From an uncultured Acetobacteraceae bacterium (GTDB taxonomy: Bacteria; Pseudomonadota; Alphaproteobacteria; Acetobacterales; Acetobacteraceae): a stretch of 9,509 nt of DNA. Below are positions 1-6,760 of this stretch, in pieces. The notes beneath the pieces were generated by a model. The model saw only the letters and a program-made list of their open reading frames with translations, did no database searches and had not been told where the DNA came from. Where the stretch lies: NCBI GenBank assembly GCA_937874445.1, contig CALNAL010000199.1:1-9509 (forward strand), given 5' to 3'. Each line of letters starts with the position of its first letter. Positions within the stretch are counted from its first letter, which is position 1. Made by a program: the position numbers and the translations under genes.

Positions 1-2
1 CC

Positions 3-167
3 GTCTTCATGGGCGCCAACAGCTACATCGGCAACGCCCCCAACTTCATGGTCAAATCCATGGCCGAAAGCGCCGGCGTCCGCATGCCCTCCTTCTTCGG
101 CTACATGGCCTGGTCCGTCTCCATCCTCATCCCTCTCTTCCTCCTCCTCTCTTTCCTCTTCTTCTGA
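3..167 (+). CDS. Sodium:proton antiporter, C-terminal fragment (partial)
   Basis: The gene enters from the left edge and only its last 54 codons and TGA stop are present. The visible part begins VFMGANSYIGNAPNFMVKS, continues through a motif reading MPSFFGYMAWS, and ends in a very hydrophobic segment rich in Leu, Phe and Ile with no soluble tail. The GN-APN-MV motif followed by a final transmembrane helix resembles the C-terminus of the IT-superfamily (citrate transporter/ArsB-like) sodium:proton antiporters of proteobacteria. The protein would sit in the inner membrane and exchange Na+ for H+. It is convergent with the Crp/Fnr gene, with only 16 bases between the two stops. The family call is from recognition of the tail alone; the ion specificity cannot be judged. 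Confidence 0.72.
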   Translation, partial: VFMGANSYIGNAPNFMVKSMAESAGVRMPSFFGYMAWSVSILIPLFLLLSFLFF

Positions 168-183
168 GAGCCTCCGCTGCCCC

Positions 184-951
184 CTATTCCTCCTCGGCGA
201 ACTGCCGCAGCGCCGCGATGTTGGTGATCATGATCCTGCCGTAGCGGGCGTCGATCCATCCCAGATCCTGCCAGCAGACGAAGCGCTTGTTGATGGTCTG
301 GCGTGTCGTGTTGATGATCGTGGCAAGGTCGTTCTGCGTCAGATGCAGGCGGATGAGCGTTCCTTCCGGACGGGGTTCCCCGTAGGCCTCGGCAAAGCTG
401 ATGAGCCGCTTGGCCAGGCGGGCCGAGACAGACAGCAGGGCGCTGTCATCCAGCATCGTGAAAGCCGTCCGGACAACACGGCAGAGAAGGAGCGCGAGAA
501 ACTTGTAGAAAATTGGATGATTTTCGAGGATTCGCGAGACCTCCAGAGCGGAAAGGAAAAACAGCTCGGAGTCCTCGATCGCCTGGGCGTCATGCGTGCG
601 CAGGGAGTGGTCCAGCGTGCCGATCTCCCCGAACCAGTTGCCCGGGGAGAGGTAGCGAAAGACGCATTCCAATCCATCCGCGGAGATCGAGCAGACCTTC
701 ACCGCCCCGGACAGCACCGCGTAGATGCCATCCGAAGAATCGCCCTTGCCGTGGACCAGTTCGCGGGCGCGGAAGGCCTTGCGGTGCCCCGTCGCGAGTA
801 TCTCGTCGATCAGATAGTCCGGAAGCCCGTTGAACCAGCTGTTGCTCAGCAGGACCTCGCGCAGCGGCCCGCCCTCCGGCGGAAGCATGGCCGGGTCGGG
901 GACGTACGATTCCGGCAAGGTCCGGACGCGGCCCTGCATCGACTGGCTCAT
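184..951 (-). CDS. Crp/Fnr-family transcriptional regulator
   Basis: This is a 255-residue cytoplasmic DNA-binding regulator. Residues about 37-150 form a cyclic-nucleotide-binding-type beta-roll domain, including SGAVKV at 81-86 and the phosphate-cassette-like stretch WFGEIGTLDHSLRTHDA at 106-122. A long dimerisation helix follows, then a Crp-type winged helix-turn-helix at about 204-233 (LTQNDLATIINTTRQTINKR). The ATG is supported by GGAGG about 8 bases upstream. The N-terminal four-cysteine cluster of FNR is absent, so an oxygen-sensing FeS role is unlikely. The cassette keeps Gly-Glu and an Arg-Thr pair, so cNMP binding is possible but unproven. The gene lies 325 bases downstream of the ulaE stop on the same strand and appears to have its own AT-rich promoter region. 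Nothing in the sequence ties it directly to the sugar operon. Confidence 0.93.
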   Translation of the reverse strand: MSQSMQGRVRTLPESYVPDPAMLPPEGGPLREVLLSNSWFNGLPDYLIDEILATGHRKAFRARELVHGKGDSSDGIYAVLSGAVKVCSISADGLECVFRYLSPGNWFGEIGTLDHSLRTHDAQAIEDSELFFLSALEVSRILENHPIFYKFLALLLCRVVRTAFTMLDDSALLSVSARLAKRLISFAEAYGEPRPEGTLIRLHLTQNDLATIINTTRQTINKRFVCWQDLGWIDARYGRIMITNIAALRQFAEEE

Positions 952-1276
952 ATTCGTTTCCTCCGCCCCGTCCGGGAGCGCCTGCGGGGATGTTTTATCG
1001 TCCCGGCCGGAAAACGTCAGAGCTTCCTGCTTCTCCGCCCGAGGCTCGCCCGCCGCCTCCCGGGGGAAGGCATAAATAGGAATTTTAACGATTGCAATGC
1101 ACGGAAAATGTCAAAATACCACAAATAATAAATTCACAGTATATTCAATGAATAGAAAATGGTGCTGAAATAACTTAAGTTTATTTTCAATAATAAGTCG
1201 AATATATCATCCATCAACTTGTAAATATTAATGATCCCCGGCGCCGTCAAAGCAGCATGTCGGCGTGCATCCCGCC
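952..1276. other. Intergenic gap with AT-rich core upstream of the Crp/Fnr gene
   Basis: No gene is seen here. Roughly 1075-1235 is strikingly AT-rich compared with the GC-rich genes on both sides. It contains a 10-bp palindrome AACTTAAGTT at 1172-1181 inside a longer imperfect inverted repeat, and a perfect TTGACA hexamer on the minus strand at 1109-1114. No well-spaced -10 box goes with that hexamer: the nearest TAAAAT is 21 bases away. The segment most likely carries the promoter of the minus-strand regulator gene at 951. No clear terminator follows ulaE. Confidence 0.5.
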
Positions 1277-2152
1277 CTAGGCAGGGGCGCCCGGGGCCGC
1301 AGCCAGGCGCATCTGCTCCAGCAGCCAGCGCCGCGCCTGTGCGATCTCCACGACCGGTTCGGCGGATTTCTCCGTCCACATCTCGATCACGAACGGCCCG
1401 CGGTAGTCCTGCGCGGCCAGCGTGCGGAAACAGGCAGCAAAATCAACGCAGCCCGCCCCGAACGGCACGTCGCGGAACTGCCCCGGGAAATCCGGCGTCA
1501 CCCGCAGCGCATCCTTGAGGTGGATGGCGACGATCCTGCCGGCGCCGCACTCCAGCTCGGCCGACACCTCCGCATTCCATGCCGAGAGATTGCCGAGGTC
1601 GGGATAGACGCCAAAGAAGGGCGAGCCGACGAGCACGGCATACTCCTGCCAGGCGCGGATCGATGTGACCGGCGGGGCGTCCATGATCTCGACGGCCAGC
1701 ATCACCTGCGCCCGCTCGGCCTCCCCCGCCGCCCAGCGCAGCCCCTCGATGAAGCGCTGCCGCGTCCCCTCGTCGCGTGTCTCGTAATAGACGTCGTAGC
1801 CCGCGAGCTGGATGACACGCACGCCGAGATCGCCCGCGAGAGCGATGGCCTTGTGCATGATCTCGCGGGCCTGTGCGCGCAGCGCAGGGTCGTGGCTGCC
1901 GAAGGGGAAGCGCCGGTGCGCCGAAAGGCAGATGCTCGGCACGCGCACCCCGGTTTCGGCAGTGGCGGCCCGCAGCTCCGCGCGCTCGGCCGCGCTCCAG
2001 TCCAGCCGCGCCAGACGCGCATCGGTCTCGTCTATCGACATCTCCACGAAGGCGAATCCCAGTGCCTGCGCAAGAGCAAGCCTGGCCATCCACGAAAGCC
2101 CCTTCGGCAGGGCCTTCTCGTAGAGTCCGAGCGGGTTTTCGCTCAACCCCAT
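1277..2152 (-). CDS. ulaE: L-ribulose/L-xylulose-5-phosphate 3-epimerase (UlaE/SgbU type)
   Basis: This 291-residue TIM-barrel sugar-phosphate epimerase converts L-xylulose-5-phosphate to L-ribulose-5-phosphate in the Ula/Sgb pathway. It aligns, from memory, along its whole length with E. coli UlaE. Shared blocks are PLGLYEKALP near the start, FVEMSIDETDARLARLDWS at 35-53, VPSICLSAHRRFPFGS at 71-86, and VIQLAGYDVYY at 113-123. The expected divalent-metal ligands are present at E155 (AVEIMD), D185 (YPDLGNLSAW), H211 (AIHLKD) and E257 (VIEMW). A short insertion near 217-222 relative to E. coli explains the shifted last ligand. GAGGA lies about 8 bases before the ATG. It is the last gene of the operon, 39 bases after the ulaG stop. 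Confidence 0.95.
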   Translation of the reverse strand: MGLSENPLGLYEKALPKGLSWMARLALAQALGFAFVEMSIDETDARLARLDWSAAERAELRAATAETGVRVPSICLSAHRRFPFGSHDPALRAQAREIMHKAIALAGDLGVRVIQLAGYDVYYETRDEGTRQRFIEGLRWAAGEAERAQVMLAVEIMDAPPVTSIRAWQEYAVLVGSPFFGVYPDLGNLSAWNAEVSAELECGAGRIVAIHLKDALRVTPDFPGQFRDVPFGAGCVDFAACFRTLAAQDYRGPFVIEMWTEKSAEPVVEIAQARRWLLEQMRLAAAPGAPA

Positions 2153-2191
2153 GGCACGGTTCCTCGTTCAGCCGAAACGGCCCGTTGCGGC

Positions 2192-3247
2192 CTAGAGAAT
2201 CGAGGGGAACGGCACGTTCTGCTCGTCGGTGAAGGCGTCCTCGAAGCCGCGCCGGTAGTGGTACTGCAGCCTGCCGGCATCGTCGGGATAGGTGAACTTC
2301 CCGCCGACCTCCCAGATGAACGGCTTGAAGCGATACCGCAGGACGTTTTTCTTGTAGTTCCACAAAAGGAGAATCTCGAGCGGGTCGGCCTTGAAGTTGG
2401 TCCACACGTCGTGGTGGAAGGGGATGACCACCTTCGTCCCGAGGGCCTCCGCCATGCGCAGGATATCGACGGAGGTCATCTTGTCCTGGTTGCCCACCGG
2501 GTTCTCGCCGTAGGAGCCGAGTGCCACGTCGATCTTGTGCTCCTTGCCGTGCTTGGCGAAGCGGATGGAGTAGTGGGAATCGCCGCTGTGGTAGAGGTTG
2601 CCGCCCGGCGTCTTGAACAGATAATTGACGGCCTTGTCGTCCATGCTGGGGATCTTGCCCCTGAGCGATTCACCCGATGTGACGAGGACGGTGCGGTCGA
2701 ACGACTCGAGCACCACGATCTCCACATCCCCGATGGTGAGCGTGTCGCCGGGGCGCACCACCCGCACCCGCTCGGCGGGAACACCCCACTTGATCCACAG
2801 ATCGGCGCACCCCTGCGGGCCGATGAACGGCACGTCCGGCGCGCAATTCTGCAGGACGGCAGCGGCAAAGAAGGGATCGATGTGGTCCTGGTGGATGTGG
2901 GTCGCCAGCACCGCATCCACCTTTGTCACGGCAAACGGGTCGAACACCACCGGGGAAGCCCGCAGGTTGGGCTGCGTCGCGCGCCCCCCGGTCATGTTGC
3001 GCATCTGATGGAAGGGCGCCATCTCCTTGACCTTCTGGGTCCGCTTGCCGTTGCCGAACCACAGGTCCGTGGCGATGCTGGTGCCGCCCTCGGTCTTGAG
3101 CCAGATGCCGGTGCAGCCGATCCACCACATGCTGAACGTTCCGGGAGCGACCTGGGTTGCGTCGATCTCCTCGTTGAGCCAGGTGCCCCATTCCGGGAAG
3201 GCGCCGAGGATCCATTTTTCGCGCGTGATTTCGTCGATCTTGCTCAT
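2192..3247 (-). CDS. ulaG: L-ascorbate-6-phosphate lactonase (UlaG)
   Basis: This is a 351-residue metallo-beta-lactamase-fold lactonase; E. coli UlaG has 354. In the known pathway UlaG hydrolyses L-ascorbate-6-phosphate to 3-keto-L-gulonate-6-phosphate in the cytoplasm. The match to UlaG runs end to end: FPEWGTWLNEEI at 17-28, QVAPGTFSMWWIGCTGIWLK at 32-51, the metal motif H117-x-H119-x-D121-H122 in THIHQDHID, VNYLFKTPGGNLYHSGDSHY in the middle, and KVVIPFHHDVW followed by FKPFIWEVGGKFTYP. GAGGA lies about 10 bases before the ATG. It sits 25 bases after the MFS gene and 39 bases before ulaE. UlaG acts on a phosphorylated lactone, so its presence implies that the pathway substrate is phosphorylated before ring opening, although no PTS is encoded here. 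Confidence 0.96.
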   Translation of the reverse strand: MSKIDEITREKWILGAFPEWGTWLNEEIDATQVAPGTFSMWWIGCTGIWLKTEGGTSIATDLWFGNGKRTQKVKEMAPFHQMRNMTGGRATQPNLRASPVVFDPFAVTKVDAVLATHIHQDHIDPFFAAAVLQNCAPDVPFIGPQGCADLWIKWGVPAERVRVVRPGDTLTIGDVEIVVLESFDRTVLVTSGESLRGKIPSMDDKAVNYLFKTPGGNLYHSGDSHYSIRFAKHGKEHKIDVALGSYGENPVGNQDKMTSVDILRMAEALGTKVVIPFHHDVWTNFKADPLEILLLWNYKKNVLRYRFKPFIWEVGGKFTYPDDAGRLQYHYRRGFEDAFTDEQNVPFPSIL

Positions 3248-3272
3248 GGCGGGTCTTTCCTCAGCTCAGGTC

Positions 3273-4652
3273 TCAGATGGAATCGAGCGACATGCCCTTC
3301 GTTTCCTTGGCGAACAGGTACGTGATGCCGCCGAGGACGAGCAGGACCGCGAACAGGACGAAGGCGGTGGGGATGGAATCGGGCGTCACGGTCTTGCCGA
3401 ACAGCGCGCCGAGCAGCGCCGGCCCGAAGACCTTCGCGGTGGCGCCGATGCCGTAGCCGAGGCCGAGGCCGGTCGAGCGGGCCTCGTTGGGGAACTGCTC
3501 CGCGCCGAAGGCGTTGAGGATGCCGAACGCACCGTCGCCGAAGGTCATGGCGATGAGGACGCCGACGAAGAAGATCCAGCCGGCGGTGGAAACATCCCCC
3601 TGCGCACCTCCGGCGATCATCATCGACGCCGCCGCGAGCAGCAGTCCGAGAGCCCCGACGAGACCGTATCCGAACATCGTCCAGCGCCGCCCGATCTGGT
3701 CGGCCAGCCAGGCCGAGGAGAGCCGCCCGAGCAGGTCGCCGAGCGAGACCAGCATGAACAGCGCGCCGACCATTCCGGGGCTGAACTTGTAGCCCGAGCC
3801 GAGGATGGACTGGCCCCACGCCTGGATGACGGAGGAGCCGAGGATGAAGCAGAACGAGCCGATGGTGATGATGACCAGCGAGCGGAAGTACTTGGTGAAG
3901 ACGAGCGCATAGGAGGCGGACTGGATGGTCGCGATCTCGGGCAGCGCGCCGAGCTGTGCGACCGGCAGCTCCAGCGCCCAGGCGAGCGCGTCGCGGGCCT
4001 CGGCGGTGCGTCCGCGCGACTGCAGAAAGCGCGGAGATTCAGGCACCCGGCGCAGCCAGAACAGCAGCAGGATCGGGATGCCGCCGAGGGCGATGAGCAG
4101 GCGCCAGTTGCCGCCGATGACCATCTGCGCGACCGAGCCGAGGAACAGGCCGAGGGGAATGAACACCGAGGTCAGGCCGGAGAGCAGGCCGCGCTGCTTG
4201 GCGGGGACGAACTCCTGCACGTAGGGAATCGACGTGATGTTCAGCCCGCCGACGCCGATGCCCACGAAGATGCGCAGGGCGGCGAGCATGATCCATCCGT
4301 CGTCGGGCGTGAACACCGAGGCGATGGTGAAGACGGTGAAGAGCAGCACGCACCAGCAGAAGGCGGTCTTGCGCCCGATGCGGTCGGCAAGGCGCCCCCA
4401 GGCGACGGCGCCGATCACCGTGCCGAGCCCGGACATCGCGAGAATCCATCCGGCCTCGAAACCTTGCAGATGCCAGGCCGGATCCTTGAGCAGGCTGCTC
4501 ACCGCGAAGCCGATGATGAACATGTCGAAGAACTCCGACACGTTCCCCGTGACGGCGAGCAGGATGAGGTTCTTCTGGTTGTGCGTCAGGGGGCGGGAGT
4601 CGATCTGCTCGAGGGCTGTCATGCCGGCGGTGGCGGCAGATGCGCTTGTCAT
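3273..4652 (-). CDS. MFS transporter, probable sugar-acid/lactone importer
   Basis: This is a 459-residue inner-membrane permease of the major facilitator superfamily, with hydrophobic stretches consistent with about 12 helices. The family signature between helices 2 and 3 is clear: GRLADRIGRK at 86-95. A second-half equivalent reads WLADQIGRRWTMFG, and the PESPRFL motif at 204-210 is typical of sugar and organic-acid porters. The ATG at 4652 was chosen because AGAGG lies about 8 bases upstream. An in-frame ATG at 4766 would overlap the kinase gene, and the one at 4622 lacks a ribosome site. The gene lies between the kinase (46-base gap) and ulaG (25-base gap). It replaces the UlaABC PTS of the E. 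coli operon, so it probably brings in the unphosphorylated substrate. The exact substrate is inferred from context only. Confidence 0.92.
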   Translation of the reverse strand: MTSASAATAGMTALEQIDSRPLTHNQKNLILLAVTGNVSEFFDMFIIGFAVSSLLKDPAWHLQGFEAGWILAMSGLGTVIGAVAWGRLADRIGRKTAFCWCVLLFTVFTIASVFTPDDGWIMLAALRIFVGIGVGGLNITSIPYVQEFVPAKQRGLLSGLTSVFIPLGLFLGSVAQMVIGGNWRLLIALGGIPILLLFWLRRVPESPRFLQSRGRTAEARDALAWALELPVAQLGALPEIATIQSASYALVFTKYFRSLVIITIGSFCFILGSSVIQAWGQSILGSGYKFSPGMVGALFMLVSLGDLLGRLSSAWLADQIGRRWTMFGYGLVGALGLLLAAASMMIAGGAQGDVSTAGWIFFVGVLIAMTFGDGAFGILNAFGAEQFPNEARSTGLGLGYGIGATAKVFGPALLGALFGKTVTPDSIPTAFVLFAVLLVLGGITYLFAKETKGMSLDSI

Positions 4653-4698
4653 GTGGATGACCTCTGATAAGGGCCGTAACCGTAACGATTTGGGCGGA

Positions 4699-5646
4699 TC
4701 AGCGGAGGATGTCGGTGCTGGCGGGGGTCTCCAGCTCGCCCGGCCTGACATGGGTGAGATCCCCATGGTGGGTCAGCGCGAGCTTCGAAGTCCGCAGGCC
4801 GTAGGTGATGCCTTCCATGACATTGCCGGAGAGGTAGCCATGGAGGGTGCCGCCGACCAGCGCGTCGCCCGCGCCGGGGCGATCGACGACGCGCACCGGC
4901 TGGATGGGATAGATCCGCTGTCCCTCGATGCCGGAGTAGTAGCAGCCGGCGGTGCCGTCGGTGGAAACCACGTGGTCGATGCCGTAACGTTCACGCAGGG
5001 CGGCGTTGACGGCGGGCCCCTCCCCCTGCATGCCGAACACCTTGATCCCGTCGAGACGAGAACAGAATAGAATAGAAACGTTCTCGAGCAGCGGCTCGAG
5101 GACGGCGCGCGCCCGTTCCGCCGGCCACAACAGCGCCCGGTAGTTGACATCGAGCGCGACCTTGATGCCGCGCCGCGCAGCCTCGCGGACCGCATGGGTC
5201 ACGGTGCGCCCCGTGCTCTCGGTCAGGGCGGCGGTGATGCCGGTGACGAACAGCACCTGCGTCGCGAGCAGCGCGTCCCAGTCGAAGGTTTCCGGCGTGA
5301 TCTCGCGGAATTTGGTGTAGAGGCGGTCGTAGACCACCTTGGCCGGCAGGGGCGGGTCGCCGGGCTCCATGAAATAGAGCGCCATCCGCCCCTCGCAGCG
5401 CACGCAGTGCGACAGATCGACACCGACGCCCTGGTATTCCTCGATGAAGCGCCGGGCCAGCTCGCCGCGCGGGATGACCGAGGCGAAGGCGGTCCGCCGC
5501 CCGAGCTGGGAGAGCAGGCCGGCCACGTTGGCCTCGGAGCCGGCGGGGGTCAGCCGCAGATCGCGGCAGGTGGCCAGGCGGTCGCCGTTGGGAACGGTGA
5601 GACGAATCTGGGCCTCGCCGAAGGTCGTCAGATCATAGGAACTCAT
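4699..5646 (-). CDS. PfkB-family sugar kinase, KDGK-like
   Basis: This 315-residue ribokinase/PfkB-fold kinase would transfer phosphate from ATP to a sugar or sugar acid. The N-terminal substrate-site motif reads PAGSEANVAGLLSQLG (34-49), as in 2-keto-3-deoxygluconate kinases. LDVNYRALLW at 165-174 is also KDGK-like. The C-terminal ATP/anion-hole motif is DRPGAGDALVGG at 255-266, with D261 the expected catalytic base. The ATG at 5646 was chosen because GGAGG lies about 9-10 bases upstream; longer reading into the ulaD region has no support. Its place beside the transporter, in an operon whose lactonase needs a phosphorylated substrate, suggests that it makes the 6-phosphate of ascorbate or a related compound. 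A KDGK role is the alternative, but no KDPG aldolase is visible here. Confidence 0.9.
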   Translation of the reverse strand: MSSYDLTTFGEAQIRLTVPNGDRLATCRDLRLTPAGSEANVAGLLSQLGRRTAFASVIPRGELARRFIEEYQGVGVDLSHCVRCEGRMALYFMEPGDPPLPAKVVYDRLYTKFREITPETFDWDALLATQVLFVTGITAALTESTGRTVTHAVREAARRGIKVALDVNYRALLWPAERARAVLEPLLENVSILFCSRLDGIKVFGMQGEGPAVNAALRERYGIDHVVSTDGTAGCYYSGIEGQRIYPIQPVRVVDRPGAGDALVGGTLHGYLSGNVMEGITYGLRTSKLALTHHGDLTHVRPGELETPASTDILR

Positions 5647-5707
5647 CGAAAACTGCCTCCGTGCCATCGGGGCGAAATGATCGGGGATCAGACGGGCGCG
5701 CGCGCTC

Positions 5708-6367
5708 TCATGCCGGCCACACCTGAGCCATGGCCTGCCGCATCTCTGTCGCCGCCGCCAGCGGATCCGCCGCGGCCACGATCGCGCGCCCGGCGATGAC
5801 GATGCCGACCGGATGGTTGCGGAAGGTCGCGAGATCGGCCGGCGTGACGCCGCCGGTGATGGTGACGGTGAAGCCCATGGCGGCCAGCTCATCGACGCGG
5901 GCGAGATCGTCGGCCCCCCAGGAGAGGTCTCCCGCCGCCTCGCGGTCACGCGAGCGCTTGACGATGACGTGCTGCGCCCCCGCCTCGCGCCACTGGCGGG
6001 CCTTTTCCGGGTCGTACCATTCATCGGAAAGCTCGACCTGGACCTCGCCATGATGGGCGGCGGCGACGGCGCAGACCTGCCGCAGGGTGGTCATCGAGGC
6101 ACCGGCCACCACCGAGACCAGCGACGCCCCGGCCGCGAAAGCCATCTGCGAGAGCAGCTTGCCGGCCTCGGCGATGCGGATGTCGGCGAGGATCTCCTTG
6201 TCGGGAAACAGCGCGCGGATTTCGCGCACGGCGCGCAGCCCCTCGGCCAGGACCAGCACGGTGCCGCACTCGATGATGTCGATGCACGGGGCCGCGCGCT
6301 GGAGCGGCGCGAGGGCCGCGGGCAGGTCGGTCTTGTCGAGGGCGATCTGCAGGCGGGGGGTTTTCAT
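5708..6367 (-). CDS. ulaD: 3-keto-L-gulonate-6-phosphate decarboxylase-like (UlaD/SgbH family, altered active site)
   Basis: This is a 219-residue (beta/alpha)8 protein of the OMP decarboxylase suprafamily. UlaD decarboxylates 3-keto-L-gulonate-6-phosphate to L-xylulose-5-phosphate. Compared from memory with E. coli UlaD it aligns without gaps up to E112. D11, E33 and D62 are conserved, as are E112, the RSRD block (R140, equivalent to R139) and the phosphate-binding TGG and IAGR motifs. Three catalytic positions differ. The DxKxxD motif reads DIRIAE at 62-67, so K64 is Arg and D67 is Glu. The residue equivalent to H136 is K137. The fold and pathway position are clear, but the exact reaction is less so. 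GAGG lies about 7 bases before the ATG. It is the first operon gene, 61 bases before the kinase, and its ATG overlaps the stop of a possible leader ORF. Confidence 0.88.
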   Translation of the reverse strand: MKTPRLQIALDKTDLPAALAPLQRAAPCIDIIECGTVLVLAEGLRAVREIRALFPDKEILADIRIAEAGKLLSQMAFAAGASLVSVVAGASMTTLRQVCAVAAAHHGEVQVELSDEWYDPEKARQWREAGAQHVIVKRSRDREAAGDLSWGADDLARVDELAAMGFTVTITGGVTPADLATFRNHPVGIVIAGRAIVAAADPLAAATEMRQAMAQVWPA

Positions 6368-6474
6368 GGCCGGACCTCACGACCCGGCGAAGGGGAGACG
6401 GGGACGGACGAGGCGGGGACGAACGAGACGGGGACGGACTCCGACCTGCTCGACAGGCCACGGTTGCGTGGCAT
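6364..6474 (-). CDS. Possible 36-residue leader ORF overlapping the ulaD start
   Basis: On the minus strand an ATG at 6474 is preceded by AGGAG (6485-6481) at a 6-base spacing. It opens a frame of 36 codons whose TGA (6366-6364) overlaps the ulaD ATG (6367-6365) as ATGA, the usual geometry for translational coupling. The product is Ser/Val/Pro-rich, begins MPRNRGLSSRSES, and contains a five-residue repeat (SVPVS, FVPAS, SVPVS) encoded by the 15-bp tandem repeats. It has no signal peptide, membrane segment or recognised domain. It may be a regulatory leader peptide or a chance frame. The good ribosome site and stop-start overlap argue for it; the low-complexity sequence argues against a conserved protein. 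Confidence 0.35.
   Translation of the reverse strand: MPRNRGLSSRSESVPVSFVPASSVPVSPSPGREVRP
6395..6439. repeat. Three 15-bp tandem repeats in the operon leader
   Basis: The units are 6395-6409, 6410-6424 and 6425-6439. The first and third are identical (GAGACGGGGACGGAC) and the middle one differs at two positions (GAGGCGGGGACGAAC). The unit is five codons long, so copy-number change would keep the possible leader ORF in frame. The array lies between the probable operator and the ulaD start. Confidence 0.9.
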
Positions 6475-6493
6475 TCTTCACTCCTGGACGTGC

Positions 6494-6511
6494 CGGAGGG
6501 ATCGCCCTCCG
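6494..6511 (-). promoter_or_regulatory. Perfect 7-bp hairpin in the operon leader
   Basis: CGGAGGG (6494-6500) pairs exactly with CCCTCCG (6505-6511) around a four-base loop. In the minus-strand transcript it would lie just upstream of the AGGAG of the possible leader ORF. No U-run follows, so it is not a standard terminator. A role in leader structure or mRNA stability is inference. Confidence 0.4.
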
Positions 6512-6570
6512 TGGGCTTGCTCTTTGAGACGAGACCCTACGGCCGGAAACAACCAAAACGCAACGCAAAA

Positions 6571-6592
6571 ATGATCGTTATAACCATTTTAT
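6571..6592. promoter_or_regulatory. Probable DeoR/UlaR-type operator in the divergent region
   Basis: This 22-base AT-rich site begins ATGATCGTTATAACC and ends with ATTTTAT. It matches the site at 8375-8396 in 19 of 22 positions, in the same orientation relative to the gene downstream on the minus strand. It contains the 8-bp palindrome GTTATAAC (6577-6584). On the minus strand it carries a -10-like TATAAC (6582-6577), with no strong -35. A further GATCGTAT, the half-element seen near the second site, lies at 6614-6621. It is a good candidate binding site for the adjacent DeoR protein, controlling the ulaD operon and probably its own gene. Confidence 0.6.
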
Positions 6593-6760
6593 GTTGTTTA
6601 AACTGATTAAATTGATCGTATTGCGCGATTCTTTCCGGCGTGCTAGATCATCCCCGCCTCGCAGACCCTGGCGCGTCGCCCCCGGCGTGCCGACCTTGGC
6701 GCAGGGTCATCCCGCTGCCGCGAAGGGGCGCCACGAGGAGGACCCCACGAGGAGGGCTGC

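Larger units (their letters stand above)
6368..6760. other. Divergent intergenic control region (393 bases)
   Basis: The region separates the minus-strand ulaD operon from the plus-strand DeoR gene. From the ulaD side it holds the possible leader ORF with the tandem repeats, the 7-bp hairpin and an AT-rich block at about 6545-6630 with the operator. On the DeoR side there is a 7-bp inverted repeat (GACCCTG at 6664-6670, CAGGGTC at 6702-6708). There is also a direct repeat of CCACGAGGAGG (6731-6741 and 6745-6755), whose second copy supplies the DeoR ribosome site. No convincing -35/-10 pair was found in either direction. Confidence 0.6.

Noticed and set aside
131..165. 35-base pure pyrimidine run, possible triplex or mirror-repeat element
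   Set aside because: It is explained by Leu, Phe and Ser codons of the hydrophobic C-terminal helix of the antiporter.
1265..3325. Plus-strand open frame of 686 codons
   Set aside because: It lies opposite ulaE and ulaG, both firmly identified by homology and catalytic motifs, and its Arg/His/Gly-rich translation is a typical GC-rich antisense shadow.
3027..4667. Plus-strand open frame of 546 codons
   Set aside because: It is antisense to the MFS gene; the very acidic low-complexity translation is what antisense reading of membrane-protein codons gives.
5647..6051. N-terminal extension of the kinase to a start at 6051
   Set aside because: The extension overlaps ulaD out of frame and has no kinase similarity. 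The PfkB domain begins at the ATG at 5646, which has a good ribosome site.
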